A stretch of DNA of 45,527 nt from JAIBJP01 sp035601195 (GCA_035601195.1 DATNOU010000054.1:1-45527); one strand, 5' to 3'; positions 30,043 through 38,223 are shown, numbered from the stretch's first letter. Notes: generated by a model from the letters alone, not told the origin. Numbers and translations are program-made.

Positions 30043-31884
30043 CTAGGGAGCCGTTAGGGCGGAAGGATCGGGCGGTGGAGCGGCGGGCTCGGTGCTGGTG
30101 GCCGGCTCGCTTGCGACCGGGAAGTCTCCGAAGAGCAGCGCCTCTAGCTCGGCCGGGTCGATCCATTCGCCGCCGGCTTCGGTGACGTCTCCCTCGGCGT
30201 TGTCGGCGTAGGAGACCGAGGCCCAGGAAGCCTGTGCCCAGCTGGCGTCAGACCAGGAGGCGTCGCACCAGCTGGCGCTCGCCCAGGAGGCGTTCGACCA
30301 GGAGGCGTTGGACCAGGAGGCGTTGGCCCAGGAGGCGTTGGCCCAGGAGGCGTTTGCGATGGCGGTGTTCGCCCAGCTGGCCGCGTCGAAGGCGAGGTTT
30401 GTACCGCCGGCAGGATCCGCCTTCACGAACGGCCGGAGCGCGGCGTTCGCGTCCGGCGCTGAGCCGAGAGCGACTGCCTTGGCGACATCGACGATGCCGA
30501 CGCCGGTGGAAAGCGGAGCCGCGTCGCCCGCAGGCCTCGCGCTTACCATCAGCGCGCCCTTGACCTGATCAGGCGTCCACGTCGGATGCGTGCCGAGAAT
30601 CTGAGCGGCGGCGCCTGCGACGATCGGGGCCGCGAAGGACGTGCCAGAAAGCTGGATGTAGCCTGGTGCGACGATGCTGGCGGGGCGCTCCAGCGAGAGC
30701 GTCGAGGTCGCGGGCGCAGGCCCGACCATGTAGCGGCCGGGGGCGGCGACGTCGGGCTTCGCGAAGCCGTCGAGCGTGTAGCCGTATGCAGACCACGGCG
30801 CCGCATAGTCGTCGTTCGTGGACACCGATCCGTCGACGTCGTCGGCTCCGACCGTGATCACGAAGGGATCGTTGCCGGGGGCGAACGGGACGCCGCTGGC
30901 CTGGCCGGCGACACCGTAGTTGCCTACAGCGGTGACGACGACGACGCCGCTGAACCAGAGCCTCTCCACCGCCTTGTCGAGCGGGTCGAACATGAAGCTG
31001 TTCGGCTGGGCAGAGTGGAGCGAGAAGTTGGCGATGCGGATCCCGTACTTGTCCTTGTTCGCCAGGATCCAGTCGGCCGCGGCGATGACGTCGCGCGTCA
31101 TCGCCATTCCGTTGTCGTCCATGACATCCAGCGAGACGATCTTCGAAGCCGGGGCTGCGCCGGCGTAGCCGTCGCCCGAGCCGGCCGCGATCCCCGCGAC
31201 GAACGTTCCGTGGCCGCGACCGTCGCCCGCCGAGTTGCCCGGAAGCGACGTCATGTTGACCTGCGCGACCACCCGGCCCCCGAAGTCGGCGCGTCCGGCG
31301 TCGATGCCGGAGTCGACGACCGCGATCGTCGGCGTGGCTGCCGAGGATCCACCAGCCCAGAACTGCTGCACGCCGGAGACGAACGGCCAGCGCTGTTTGT
31401 TCGAGAGGCCGCCGGCGAGAACCACGGGCGAGTCGTACGTGATCGAGTCGACGTGGCCGTTACGGGCCAGCGCCAGGATCTGGCTCCCCGTAAGGCGCGC
31501 CGCGACGCCGTTGATGGAGCGGTACTGCTTCCGGACCTTGGCCTTCGTGCTGTCGAAGTTGGCGATCTGCTTCGCGAGCCAGCCCGAAGGCCGGTCGGCG
31601 CCGACGAGGATCACGTCGAAGGTGGCCCTCGGCGTGGCCTGAGCATCTTCAACCAGCCCGGGCGTCGTGTACGCCTTGAAGCTCGGCGAGCCCGAGCCGG
31701 AATCAGCGTAGGCGACAGGAGCAGCGAGGCCGACCGCGACGACGAGCGTCGCAAGGAACCCGCGTCCGCCCTTGCCCCAGAGAGCGCTAGAGCGCGTCTC
31801 GCCCCTCGAGGGCTTGCCCCAGAGGGCACTCCACCGAAGGTCTCCGCTCGACCCGCGATCTTGCCGCGTCAGGTCTCGCCGCAT
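30043..31884 (-). CDS. Subtilisin-like serine protease with Trp pentapeptide repeats (copy 1)
   Basis: 613 aa from ATG 31884. The N-terminus has two SALWGK motifs (19-24, 33-38), then a signal helix (GFLATLVVAVGLAAPVAYA) and an inhibitor-like propeptide. The S8 triad is complete: Asp191 (VVDSGIDA), His225 (GHGTFVAGIA), Ser416 (GTSFAAPIVAG), with oxyanion Asn322. Residues 502-559 are tandem ASWxx pentapeptides (ASWANASWANASWSNASW). A tail of about 54 acidic/Pro-rich residues follows. It should be exported and cut proteins outside the cell. Copy 2 lies 161 bp upstream on the same strand. The W-repeats could serve as a wall- or surface-binding region, but that is inference. Confidence 0.9.
   Translation of the reverse strand: MRRDLTRQDRGSSGDLRWSALWGKPSRGETRSSALWGKGGRGFLATLVVAVGLAAPVAYADSGSGSPSFKAYTTPGLVEDAQATPRATFDVILVGADRPSGWLAKQIANFDSTKAKVRKQYRSINGVAARLTGSQILALARNGHVDSITYDSPVVLAGGLSNKQRWPFVSGVQQFWAGGSSAATPTIAVVDSGIDAGRADFGGRVVAQVNMTSLPGNSAGDGRGHGTFVAGIAAGSGDGYAGAAPASKIVSLDVMDDNGMAMTRDVIAAADWILANKDKYGIRIANFSLHSAQPNSFMFDPLDKAVERLWFSGVVVVTAVGNYGVAGQASGVPFAPGNDPFVITVGADDVDGSVSTNDDYAAPWSAYGYTLDGFAKPDVAAPGRYMVGPAPATSTLSLERPASIVAPGYIQLSGTSFAAPIVAGAAAQILGTHPTWTPDQVKGALMVSARPAGDAAPLSTGVGIVDVAKAVALGSAPDANAALRPFVKADPAGGTNLAFDAASWANTAIANASWANASWANASWSNASWSNASWASASWCDASWSDASWAQASWASVSYADNAEGDVTEAGGEWIDPAELEALLFGDFPVASEPATSTEPAAPPPDPSALTAP
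30208..30381 (-). repeat. In-frame 15-bp repeats encoding ASWxx pentapeptides (copy 1)
   Basis: About eleven units encode Ala-Ser-Trp plus two variable residues (AN, SN, AS, CD, SD, AQ). DNA units such as AGGAGGCGTTGGCCC recur with a 15-bp period on the plus strand. The repeat is coding, not CRISPR-like. Confidence 0.85.
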
Positions 31885-31974
31885 CAGGTCTCTCGTTCCT
31901 CTCCCTCGCGCTTTCACGCGGCCGCAGGTGATTCGTTACGCAGACCGCAAGCTAGGGGATTCCCGGGAAGTCAC

Positions 31975-32019
31975 GTCCCCCGTTTGCGGGAGAGGGACGA
32001 GGTTCACTCTTTCGAGGGA
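31975..32019 (-). promoter_or_regulatory. Two-hairpin leader element, copy 1 (before subtilase copy 1)
   Basis: On the plus strand TTCACTCTTTCGAGGGA occupies 32003-32019. On the minus strand this forms TCCCTC-GAAA-GAGTGA, and a GTCCC/GGGAC hairpin (31998-31994, 31979-31975) follows. It lies 91-135 nt upstream of ATG 31884. The 17-mer differs by one base from the copy at 33873. Confidence 0.5.
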
Positions 32020-32045
32020 TTAGCGCGCCGACGCGCTCCGGGGGG

Positions 32046-33758
32046 CTACGAAGCCCAGGCCGCTGCCGCCCAGCTGGCAGCGTTCCACGAAGCTGCGGCC
32101 CAGGAGGCTGCGGCCCACGAGGCGTTCGCCCAGCTGGCCGCGTTCCAGGAGGCTGCGGCCCAGGAAGCGTTCGACCAGGAGGCGTTGGCCCAGGAAGCGC
32201 TGTTCCACGAAGCGCTGTTCCACGACGCGTCCGCCTGGGCAGTGTTGGCCCAGCTGGCTGCGTCGAAGGCGAAGCCGCCGGAGACGTCGGGGCTGACGAA
32301 CTGGTTCAGGGCGAGATTCGGGTTGGGCGGGTCCGCGACTTGCGTAGCGGCGATCGCGTCGACCTCGCCCACGCCCAGAGCCATGCCGCCGGCCGTGGGC
32401 TGCGCGCTCAGCATGAGGGCGCCCTTGACCTTGTCGGGCGTCCAGTCCGGGTGGTGGGCGATGACCAGGGCCGCAGCGCCGGAGACGACGGGCGCGGAGA
32501 AGGACGTTCCGGACATCCACATGTAGCCGGGTGCCGTCAGTCGCTCGGGGTGCTCACGAGCCATCGTCGACGGCGAGGGGACCGGGCCCACGAGCACGCG
32601 TCCAGGGGCGCCGATGTCAGGCTTGGCGAAGCCGTCGAGCGTGTAGCCGTAGGCCGACCAGGGAGCTGCGAAGTCGTCTGCCGCGCTCCACGCCGTTCCG
32701 TTCAGATCTGCGGCGCCGACCGTGATGATGAAGGGATCGTTGCTGGGCGCGTACCCGACCGTCGTCGGCTGGCCGTTGTCGCCGTAGTTGCCGGCGGAGG
32801 CGACCACCACGACGCCGGAGAACCAGAGCTTCTCGACCGCCTGATCGAGCGGGTCGTAAGCGAAGGTGGCGGGGGTCGAGGACTGGAGGGAAAAGTTGGC
32901 CACCCGGATGTTGTAGGCCGCCTTGTTCTGCAGGATCCAGTCGGCCGCGGCGATGACGTCGCTGGTCAGCGCCATTCCGTTGTCGTCCATGACGTCGAGG
33001 GAGAGGATCGGCGCCGTCGGAGCTGCGCCTGCGTACTTCGCGGCCGCGCCGGCAGCGATGCCCGCGACAAAGGTTCCGTGGCCGCGCCCGTCGCCGAGCG
33101 AGTTGGGCGCGAGGCTAGTCAGTCGAACCTGCTTGAGCAGGCGTCCGCTGAAGTCGAGCCGGCCGGTCTGGACACCTGAGTCGACGATTGCGATCGCCGG
33201 CATCCCGAGGCCGGAGAGCGCCTGACCGACCCAGAAGTCGTCCACGCCTGCCGTCTGCACCCACCCTTGATCGTTGGAGAACTGACCAGTGGCAACCAGG
33301 CGCCGGTCGCGCGTGATCGCCAGGATGCCCTTCTGCTTGGCGAGGGCCACAAGTTGCGCGCCGGTCAGTTGCGCCGAGACGCCGTTGACGGCGGAAAACT
33401 TCTTCTTCAGGCCCCTGGACTTGCCGGGATGCTTCGAGACGACGCCTTTGACGAGGCTCGCGACGTACGTCGAGCTCTTGCCGGGCTTCGCCTGCACGAT
33501 GACGCGAAACTTCCCGCCGGGATGCGCTTGCGCGTTGGCGAGCAGCGCGTTGGGGACGAGCGCGCCCGAAGAGGCGCCGTTGCCGTTCGAGGCGGGTGCG
33601 GCAACCGGAGCGGCGAGAATGCCGACCACGGCGAGGAGAGCGGCGGCGCGGCGCCCGGGTTTGCCCCAGAGCGCGCTCGAGCGAGCCTCGCCCTTGGTCT
33701 TCTTACCCCAGAGAGCGCTGCCTCGCAGGTTGCCCTTCGTACCGCCGACTGGCCGCAT
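32046..33758 (-). CDS. Subtilisin-like serine protease with Trp pentapeptide repeats (copy 2)
   Basis: 570 aa from ATG 33758, behind an excellent GGAGGAAGGA ribosome site. It is paralogous to copy 1 throughout. SALWGK motifs lie at 14-19 and 28-33, followed by a signal helix (AAALLAVVGILAAPVAAPAS) and a propeptide. The catalytic residues are Asp193, His227 and Ser419 with Asn324. Residues 501-569 are ASWxx repeats (ASWNSASWNSASWANASW) that run to the last residues, so the C-terminal tail of copy 1 is absent. All S8 active-site blocks are intact. The pair arose by tandem duplication. It diverges from murT, and its upstream region carries the second leader element. Confidence 0.9.
   Translation of the reverse strand: MRPVGGTKGNLRGSALWGKKTKGEARSSALWGKPGRRAAALLAVVGILAAPVAAPASNGNGASSGALVPNALLANAQAHPGGKFRVIVQAKPGKSSTYVASLVKGVVSKHPGKSRGLKKKFSAVNGVSAQLTGAQLVALAKQKGILAITRDRRLVATGQFSNDQGWVQTAGVDDFWVGQALSGLGMPAIAIVDSGVQTGRLDFSGRLLKQVRLTSLAPNSLGDGRGHGTFVAGIAAGAAAKYAGAAPTAPILSLDVMDDNGMALTSDVIAAADWILQNKAAYNIRVANFSLQSSTPATFAYDPLDQAVEKLWFSGVVVVASAGNYGDNGQPTTVGYAPSNDPFIITVGAADLNGTAWSAADDFAAPWSAYGYTLDGFAKPDIGAPGRVLVGPVPSPSTMAREHPERLTAPGYMWMSGTSFSAPVVSGAAALVIAHHPDWTPDKVKGALMLSAQPTAGGMALGVGEVDAIAATQVADPPNPNLALNQFVSPDVSGGFAFDAASWANTAQADASWNSASWNSASWANASWSNASWAAASWNAASWANASWAAASWAAASWNAASWAAAAWAS
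32052..32258 (-). repeat. In-frame 15-bp repeats encoding ASWxx pentapeptides (copy 2)
   Basis: About fourteen Trp-containing units with variable pairs AN, NS, SN, AA and NA. They end the protein directly at the stop codon. Unit sequences differ from copy 1, so the arrays have evolved separately. Confidence 0.85.
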
Positions 33759-33845
33759 GCCGTCGATTCCTTCCTCCGCGCTGGCGCGCGGACCGCAGTG
33801 GAAGTTCGTTGGCACCTGCATCGAACGAGCGGCCCCTCCTGCTCC

Positions 33846-33889
33846 TCCCTGGAACGAGGGAACGGGCCGAGATTCACTCCTTCGAGGGA
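33846..33889 (-). promoter_or_regulatory. Two-hairpin leader element, copy 2 (before subtilase copy 2)
   Basis: On the plus strand TTCACTCCTTCGAGGGA lies at 33873-33889. On the minus strand this reads TCCCTC-GAAG-GAGTGA, followed by a TCCCT/AGGGA hairpin (33861-33857, 33850-33846). It starts 131 nt upstream of ATG 33758. It also overlaps the likely -35 region of the divergent murT promoter. Confidence 0.5.
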
Positions 33890-33892
33890 ACG

Positions 33893-33898
33893 TAGGAT
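33893..33898 (+). promoter_or_regulatory. -10-like box of murT
   Basis: TAGGAT ends 7 nt before GTG 33906, again pointing to a leaderless transcript. TTCACT (33873-33878) lies 14 bp upstream and is a poor -35 match. It is part of the element shared with the subtilase leaders. Confidence 0.4.
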
Positions 33899-33905
33899 TG
33901 GGCGG

Positions 33906-35270
33906 GTGCGGCTGAAGCTCGAAATCGCGCTCGCGACGACGGCGGGGCGCCTGTCGCGCCTCGCTGGCCGGGGCGGCGGCACGACCCTTCCGGGGAAGAT
34001 CCTCGCGACGCTCGATCCACGCGCGCTGCGAACCCTGGCCCAGCGCCTGCCACGCGGCTCCGCGCTCGTCTCGGCCACGAACGGCAAGACCACGACCGCA
34101 GCGATCGTCGCCGAGATCCTCGGCGGGCGGGTTCGCCTCGCGCACAACCGCGCAGGCGCCAACCTCGTTTCGGGTGTCGCTTCCGCTCTTCTAGCCGCCC
34201 GCGACGCGGAGTTGGGCCTCTTCGAGGTGGACGAGGGCGCATTTGCGGACGTGGCCGGCCGGATTAGGCCGCACGCCGTCTGCCTCGGAAACCTATTCCG
34301 GGACCAGCTCGATCGCTACGGCGAGCTCGAGCTCGTGGCGGAGCGCTGGCGGACCGCCCTCGTTGAGCTAGATCCGGCCGCCACCGCAATCGTGAACGTC
34401 GACGACCCCCTCCTGGCAGACATCGCGCGGGGACGCGCGAACCTTCTGCGCTTCGGCCTTGACGACCCTACGGCTGCCCGCGAGCGTCTCCCTCACGCCG
34501 CCGACTCGAAGTACTGCCGCTCTTGCGGCGCGCCTTACACGTATCGCGCTGCCTACGTCGGGCATCTGGGCGACTACGCCTGCCCCGGATGCGGGGACGA
34601 GAGACCGCCGCTCGACGTAGCCGCGCGTTCGATCGTGCTCTCCGGGCTCGAGAGCGCCGCGTTCGACCTCGTCACCCCCCAGGGAACGAGGCGCGTCTCC
34701 CTGCCGCTCCCGGGCCTCTACAACGTCTACAACGCTGTCGCAGCGGCGTCCCTCGCCCTCGTGCTCGGAGCCTCGCTGGAGGAGGTGGAGGCCGGCCTCG
34801 CACGCTTCCGTGCCGCCTTCGGCCGTTTCGAGCGGATTCGGTCCGGCAACAAGGCCGTCCTCCTACTCTTGATCAAGAACCCCGCGGGGGCAAACGAGGT
34901 GGTGCGCACGCTCGTCGCCGACCGGGGGCCGCGCGTGGCCGTCGTGGCGCTCAACGACAACATCGCCGACGGACGTGACGTGTCCTGGATCTGGGACGTC
35001 GACTTCGAGCCGCTCGGCGATGGTCTCGAGCGGCTGGTCGTGACCGGCGGGCGGGCGCACGAGCTCGCCCTGCGCTTCAAGTACGGCGGCGTCCCGCCTG
35101 AGCGAATCGAGGTGGTCGCCGACCTCGAGCGCGCGCTCGACCGGGGTCTGGAGCTGACGACCCCGGGCGGGGAGCTCGTCGTCCTCCCGACGTACACCGC
35201 CATGCTCGCCCTGCGCAGGATCGCGGTCGCGCGAGGGCTCGCACGTCCGTACTGGGAGGAGGCCGCGTGA
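33906..35270 (+). CDS. murT: Lipid II isoglutaminyl synthase, ligase subunit MurT
   Basis: 454 aa from GTG 33906. The Mur-ligase ATP loop is SATNGKTTTAAIVAEI. The MurT-specific zinc ribbon is present (KYCRSCGAPYTYRAAYVGHL, then GDYACPGCGDERPP). The central ligase domain includes LPLPGLYNVYNAVAAASLAL, and the C-terminal DUF1727 part contains VALNDNIADGRDVSWIWDVD. With GatD it uses glutamine to amidate the alpha-carboxyl of the D-Glu in lipid II, at the cytoplasmic membrane face. It overlaps gatD by GTGA (35267), which fits a 1:1 complex. It diverges from the subtilase gene. Confidence 0.94.
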   Translation: MRLKLEIALATTAGRLSRLAGRGGGTTLPGKILATLDPRALRTLAQRLPRGSALVSATNGKTTTAAIVAEILGGRVRLAHNRAGANLVSGVASALLAARDAELGLFEVDEGAFADVAGRIRPHAVCLGNLFRDQLDRYGELELVAERWRTALVELDPAATAIVNVDDPLLADIARGRANLLRFGLDDPTAARERLPHAADSKYCRSCGAPYTYRAAYVGHLGDYACPGCGDERPPLDVAARSIVLSGLESAAFDLVTPQGTRRVSLPLPGLYNVYNAVAAASLALVLGASLEEVEAGLARFRAAFGRFERIRSGNKAVLLLLIKNPAGANEVVRTLVADRGPRVAVVALNDNIADGRDVSWIWDVDFEPLGDGLERLVVTGGRAHELALRFKYGGVPPERIEVVADLERALDRGLELTTPGGELVVLPTYTAMLALRRIAVARGLARPYWEEAA

Positions 35271-36022
35271 AACCGAAGATCGTCGTCGGACACCTCTATC
35301 CGGAGTACCTGAACATCTACGCCGATCGCGGCAACATGGCCGTCCTGGAGCGCCGCGCCGCCTGGCGGGGAATCGGTTTCGACTACCGGACGATCGGCCT
35401 CGGCGAGGAAGCGAACCCGGATGAATATGACCTCTACTACGTCGGGGGAGGCCAGGATCGGGAGCAGGCGCTGGTCGCCCCGGACCTGGCGACGAAGGGA
35501 GAGTCGCTCCGCGAGGCAGTCGACGGCGGAGCCGCGTTCCTCGCGGTCTGCGGCGGCTACCAGCTCCTAGGGCGCTTCTATCGGGACCGCTCGGGCGCCG
35601 AGCTTCCCGGCATCGGCCTCCTTCCCCATCACACGGTCGCCGGCGAGCGTCGCATGATCGGGGACGTCTTGCTCGAGTGCGAGCTCGAGCCCGGGCACCG
35701 GCGACCGCTCGCCGGCTTCGAGAACCACGCCGGCCGGACGTATCTCGACGAGGGCGCAGAGCCGCTTGGACGGGTCGTCGCGGGCTTCGGGAACAACGGC
35801 GAGGACGGCGTCGAGGGATCCCGCGTCGGCAGCGCGCTCGGGACGTATTTGCACGGCCCGCTCCTCCCCCGTAACCCGTGGCTCGCGGACTGGCTGATCG
35901 GACGGGCGCTCTCCCGCCGGCTCGGTGATACGCCCGATCTCGAGTCGCTCCCCGACGATTTCGAGAGCTCCGCGCAGCGAGTGTCTGCCGAGCGTGCCCG
36001 CGCGCGCGGCGGCCGCTTCTAG
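35267..36022 (+). CDS. gatD: Lipid II isoglutaminyl synthase, glutamine amidotransferase subunit GatD
   Basis: 251 aa from GTG 35267. Class-I-like amidotransferase: GHLYPEYLNIYADRGNMAVL at the start, YYVGGGQDREQ, the nucleophile Cys in FLAVCGGYQLLGRFY, GFENHAGRTYL and the catalytic His in GTYLHGPLLPRNPWLADWL. It releases ammonia from glutamine and channels it to MurT. Length and motifs are normal. It ends 6 bp before the convergent NUDIX gene stop, so transcription of the two units may meet here. Confidence 0.93.
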   Translation: MKPKIVVGHLYPEYLNIYADRGNMAVLERRAAWRGIGFDYRTIGLGEEANPDEYDLYYVGGGQDREQALVAPDLATKGESLREAVDGGAAFLAVCGGYQLLGRFYRDRSGAELPGIGLLPHHTVAGERRMIGDVLLECELEPGHRRPLAGFENHAGRTYLDEGAEPLGRVVAGFGNNGEDGVEGSRVGSALGTYLHGPLLPRNPWLADWLIGRALSRRLGDTPDLESLPDDFESSAQRVSAERARARGGRF

Positions 36023-36028
36023 GAGGAC

Positions 36029-36478
36029 TCAGGGCGCCCACATGGCGCCAAGGTAGACAACCGGGTCGCCGGGCTGCCACCGGGCCAGAAAGCGCTGGAT
36101 CGGCGGGTGGAGGGAGATGCCCACCAGCTCTTCCGGGTCGAAGAGGCGATGGTTGCGGACGGCGGCGTCGCTCGAGGTCACGCGCTCGAGCGAGCGGCGC
36201 CCCAGATGCCCAGCGAAGATGATGTGGACGACGTGCTTGGAGGGCCCGCCCGGAGGCGCGATCGAGTCCGCGATCGCCACCGGGCCTTCGAAGACGAAGT
36301 CCTCGGCGAGCCCCACCTCCTCCTCCAGCTCGCGACGGAGCGCATCGACGAGCGACTCTCCCGCGTTCACGCCCCCTCCCGGCAGCAGCCAGTACTCGCG
36401 TCCCGGCTTCTCCTGGCGGACGAGGAGGATCCCGGTCTCCCGCCGCAGGATCGCCGACACGCGAATGCGGGGTTCCAT
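36029..36478 (-). CDS. NUDIX hydrolase
   Basis: 149 aa from ATG 36478, which overlaps the dut stop (TGATG). The NUDIX box G-x5-E-x7-REUxEExGU is complete (GGGVNAGESLVDALRRELEE, then EVGL). Preceding residues (SAILRRETGILLVRQEKPGR) form the first strands. The family hydrolyses nucleoside diphosphates linked to another group; the substrate cannot be told from sequence. Its place right after dut suggests nucleotide-pool cleaning. It is the last gene of the hflX-dut unit. Confidence 0.85.
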   Translation of the reverse strand: MEPRIRVSAILRRETGILLVRQEKPGREYWLLPGGGVNAGESLVDALRRELEEEVGLAEDFVFEGPVAIADSIAPPGGPSKHVVHIIFAGHLGRRSLERVTSSDAAVRNHRLFDPEELVGISLHPPIQRFLARWQPGDPVVYLGAMWAP

Positions 36479-36915
36479 CACACGGTTTGTGAAGAGCCGA
36501 AGCCTCGTACGCCCCGCTCGCTCGGGGGAAGGTCCGGGACCTCGCGCAGCGTGAGCTCGGGCACGGCCAGGACGACGAGTTGGGCGATGCGCTCGCCCGC
36601 CTCGGCGGTGAACGTGTGCTCCCGGTCCGTGTTCAGGAGCACGACCTGGATCTCCCCCCGGTAACCCGCGTCGACGAGCCCCGGCGAGTTCACGACCGTG
36701 ATCCCGTCGCGGGCGGCCAGGCCCGAACGCGGCTGCACGAACCCCGCATAGCCCTCGGGAATGGCGACGGCGAGCCCGGTGGACACGAGGGCACGCTCGC
36801 CGGGCGCCAGCCGGACAGCCTCGCACGTCGACAGGTCGAGACCGGCGTCTCCCGCGTAGGCGCGCTCGGGCAGACGCGCTTCCGCGCGCACGCGCGTGAT
36901 CGCGACTTCGATCAT
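36478..36915 (-). CDS. dut: dUTP diphosphatase
   Basis: 145 aa from ATG 36915, in a 4-bp overlap (ATGA) with the hflX stop. All five trimeric dUTPase motifs are seen: AYAGDAGLDLSTCE, VQPRSGLAARDGITVVNSPG, VDAGYRGEIQVVLLNTD, ERIAQLVVL and the C-terminal RGVRGFGSS lid. The enzyme converts dUTP to dUMP and pyrophosphate, keeping uracil out of DNA and feeding dTMP synthesis. Length is normal. It lies between hflX and the NUDIX gene with overlaps on both sides, so the three are translationally coupled. Confidence 0.95.
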   Translation of the reverse strand: MIEVAITRVRAEARLPERAYAGDAGLDLSTCEAVRLAPGERALVSTGLAVAIPEGYAGFVQPRSGLAARDGITVVNSPGLVDAGYRGEIQVVLLNTDREHTFTAEAGERIAQLVVLAVPELTLREVPDLPPSERGVRGFGSSQTV

Positions 36916-38216
36916 CGGCCCCGGGCTCGCGCGGCCGGCTCGGAGACGAGGTAGGGCGCGAAGCGCGCCACCTCGCGGTGCGGCAGCCGGGCGACGACGA
37001 TCACGCCCTCCGACGTGTCGAGGCGCTCTTCGATGGGGGCGCCGAGCTCGTACAGCTCCGCCAGGATCTTCCCCTGGTCGTAGGGCACGAGCAGGCGCAC
37101 CGGCCGCAGCCGCTCACCAAAGCGCTCGGCGACTCGGGCGCGCAGCTCGTCCAGGCCCTCGCCGGTCAAGGCCGAGATCTCGAGCGAGCCGGGGAAGCGG
37201 TTCGCGAGGCGCCGACGCCGCAGAGGGTCGACCTCGTCGATCTTGTTCAGGACGAGCTCGATCGGGAGCTCCGCAGCGCCGATCTCCACGAGCACCGCGT
37301 CGACGGCGCCGATCATGTCTTCGAGGCGCTCGTCTGGGGCCGAGGCGTCCGCTACGTGCAGGACGAGATCCGCGTCGACCGTCTCCTCGAGGGTGGCCGC
37401 AAAGCCTTCGACCAGCTGGTGGGGCAGTCGCCGGATGAACCCGACCGTGTCCGTTACGAGGTATCGGCGGCCGTCCTGGACGAAGCTCCGCGTCGTCGGG
37501 TCGAGCGTCTCGAAGAGGCGATCGTCGACCGAGACCTCGGCGTCCGTCAGAGCATTGAGCAGCGTCGATTTGCCCGTGTTCGTGTAGCCGGCGAGCGCGA
37601 CGATGGGCGTCTCCGCGCGCCGGCGAGCCTTCCGCTGCGTCTGCCGTCGGCGCTCGAGCTCCTGCAGACGCCGCTTCAGCTGTCCGACGCGGCGGCGGGC
37701 GAGGCGACGGTCGGTCTCGAGCTGCGTCTCGCCAGGCCCTCGGGTCCCGATGCCGCCGCCCAGCCGCTCGAGGTGCTGCCAGAGGCCACGCATGCGGGGG
37801 AGGTTGTACTCGAGCTGCGCGAGCTCCACCTGGAGCTTTCCCTCGGCGCTGACGGCGTGCTGGGCGAAGATGTCGAGGATGAGCTGCGTGCGGTCGACGA
37901 CGCGTAGCTTCAGCTCGTTCTCCAGCCGCCGCTGCTGGCCGGGATCCAGGTCGTCGTCGACGATCAGGGATTCGGCGTTCGTCCGTGGCACCGCTTCCTT
38001 CAGCTCGGCGAGCTTGCCCTTGCCGACGTAGGTCCGCGGGTCCGGGGAGGGCCGCCGCTGTAGCAGCTCTCCCACAGGCTCGACGCCGGCGGTGCGCATG
38101 AGCTCGCGCATCTCCCCCAGCTCCTCGTCTTCCTCCACCCCCTGCGCCAGCACCGCGACGAGAAAGCCGCGCTCCGGCTCAGCCCCGGGCGCGGGGTCGG
38201 GCTGGTGGTGGGTCAC
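36912..38216 (-). CDS. hflX: GTPase HflX
   Basis: 434 aa from GTG 38216. The N-terminal HflX domain (DPRTYVGKGKLAELKEAV; LILDIFAQHAVSAEGKLQVE; RLGGGIGTRGPGETQLETDR) precedes a coiled linker. The G domain has Walker A AGYTNTGKSTLLNAL, the DTVGFIRRLPHQLVEGF switch and NKID. A short C-terminal domain follows. HflX binds the 50S ribosome and splits stalled 70S ribosomes under stress. It lies 7 bp downstream of the aminotransferase gene and overlaps dut. Confidence 0.95.
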   Translation of the reverse strand: MTHHQPDPAPGAEPERGFLVAVLAQGVEEDEELGEMRELMRTAGVEPVGELLQRRPSPDPRTYVGKGKLAELKEAVPRTNAESLIVDDDLDPGQQRRLENELKLRVVDRTQLILDIFAQHAVSAEGKLQVELAQLEYNLPRMRGLWQHLERLGGGIGTRGPGETQLETDRRLARRRVGQLKRRLQELERRRQTQRKARRRAETPIVALAGYTNTGKSTLLNALTDAEVSVDDRLFETLDPTTRSFVQDGRRYLVTDTVGFIRRLPHQLVEGFAATLEETVDADLVLHVADASAPDERLEDMIGAVDAVLVEIGAAELPIELVLNKIDEVDPLRRRRLANRFPGSLEISALTGEGLDELRARVAERFGERLRPVRLLVPYDQGKILAELYELGAPIEERLDTSEGVIVVARLPHREVARFAPYLVSEPAARARGR

Positions 38217-38223
38217 GGTCTGA

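Noticed and set aside
30208..32258. CRISPR-like periodic repeats
   Set aside because: The 15-bp period is in frame inside two proteases and encodes ASWxx; there are no spacers and no cas genes.
30586..32526. Long plus-strand open frame opposite the subtilases
   Set aside because: No protein character, and it runs across two intact S8 genes and their intergenic region.
29952..33889. Known c-di-GMP-I, c-di-AMP riboswitch, or CIRCE heat-shock operator
   Set aside because: The conserved core segments of these riboswitches are absent, and the CIRCE half-sites and 9-bp spacing do not match.
36978..37907. Plus-strand frame opposite hflX
   Set aside because: Mirror frame; HflX motifs on the minus strand are complete.
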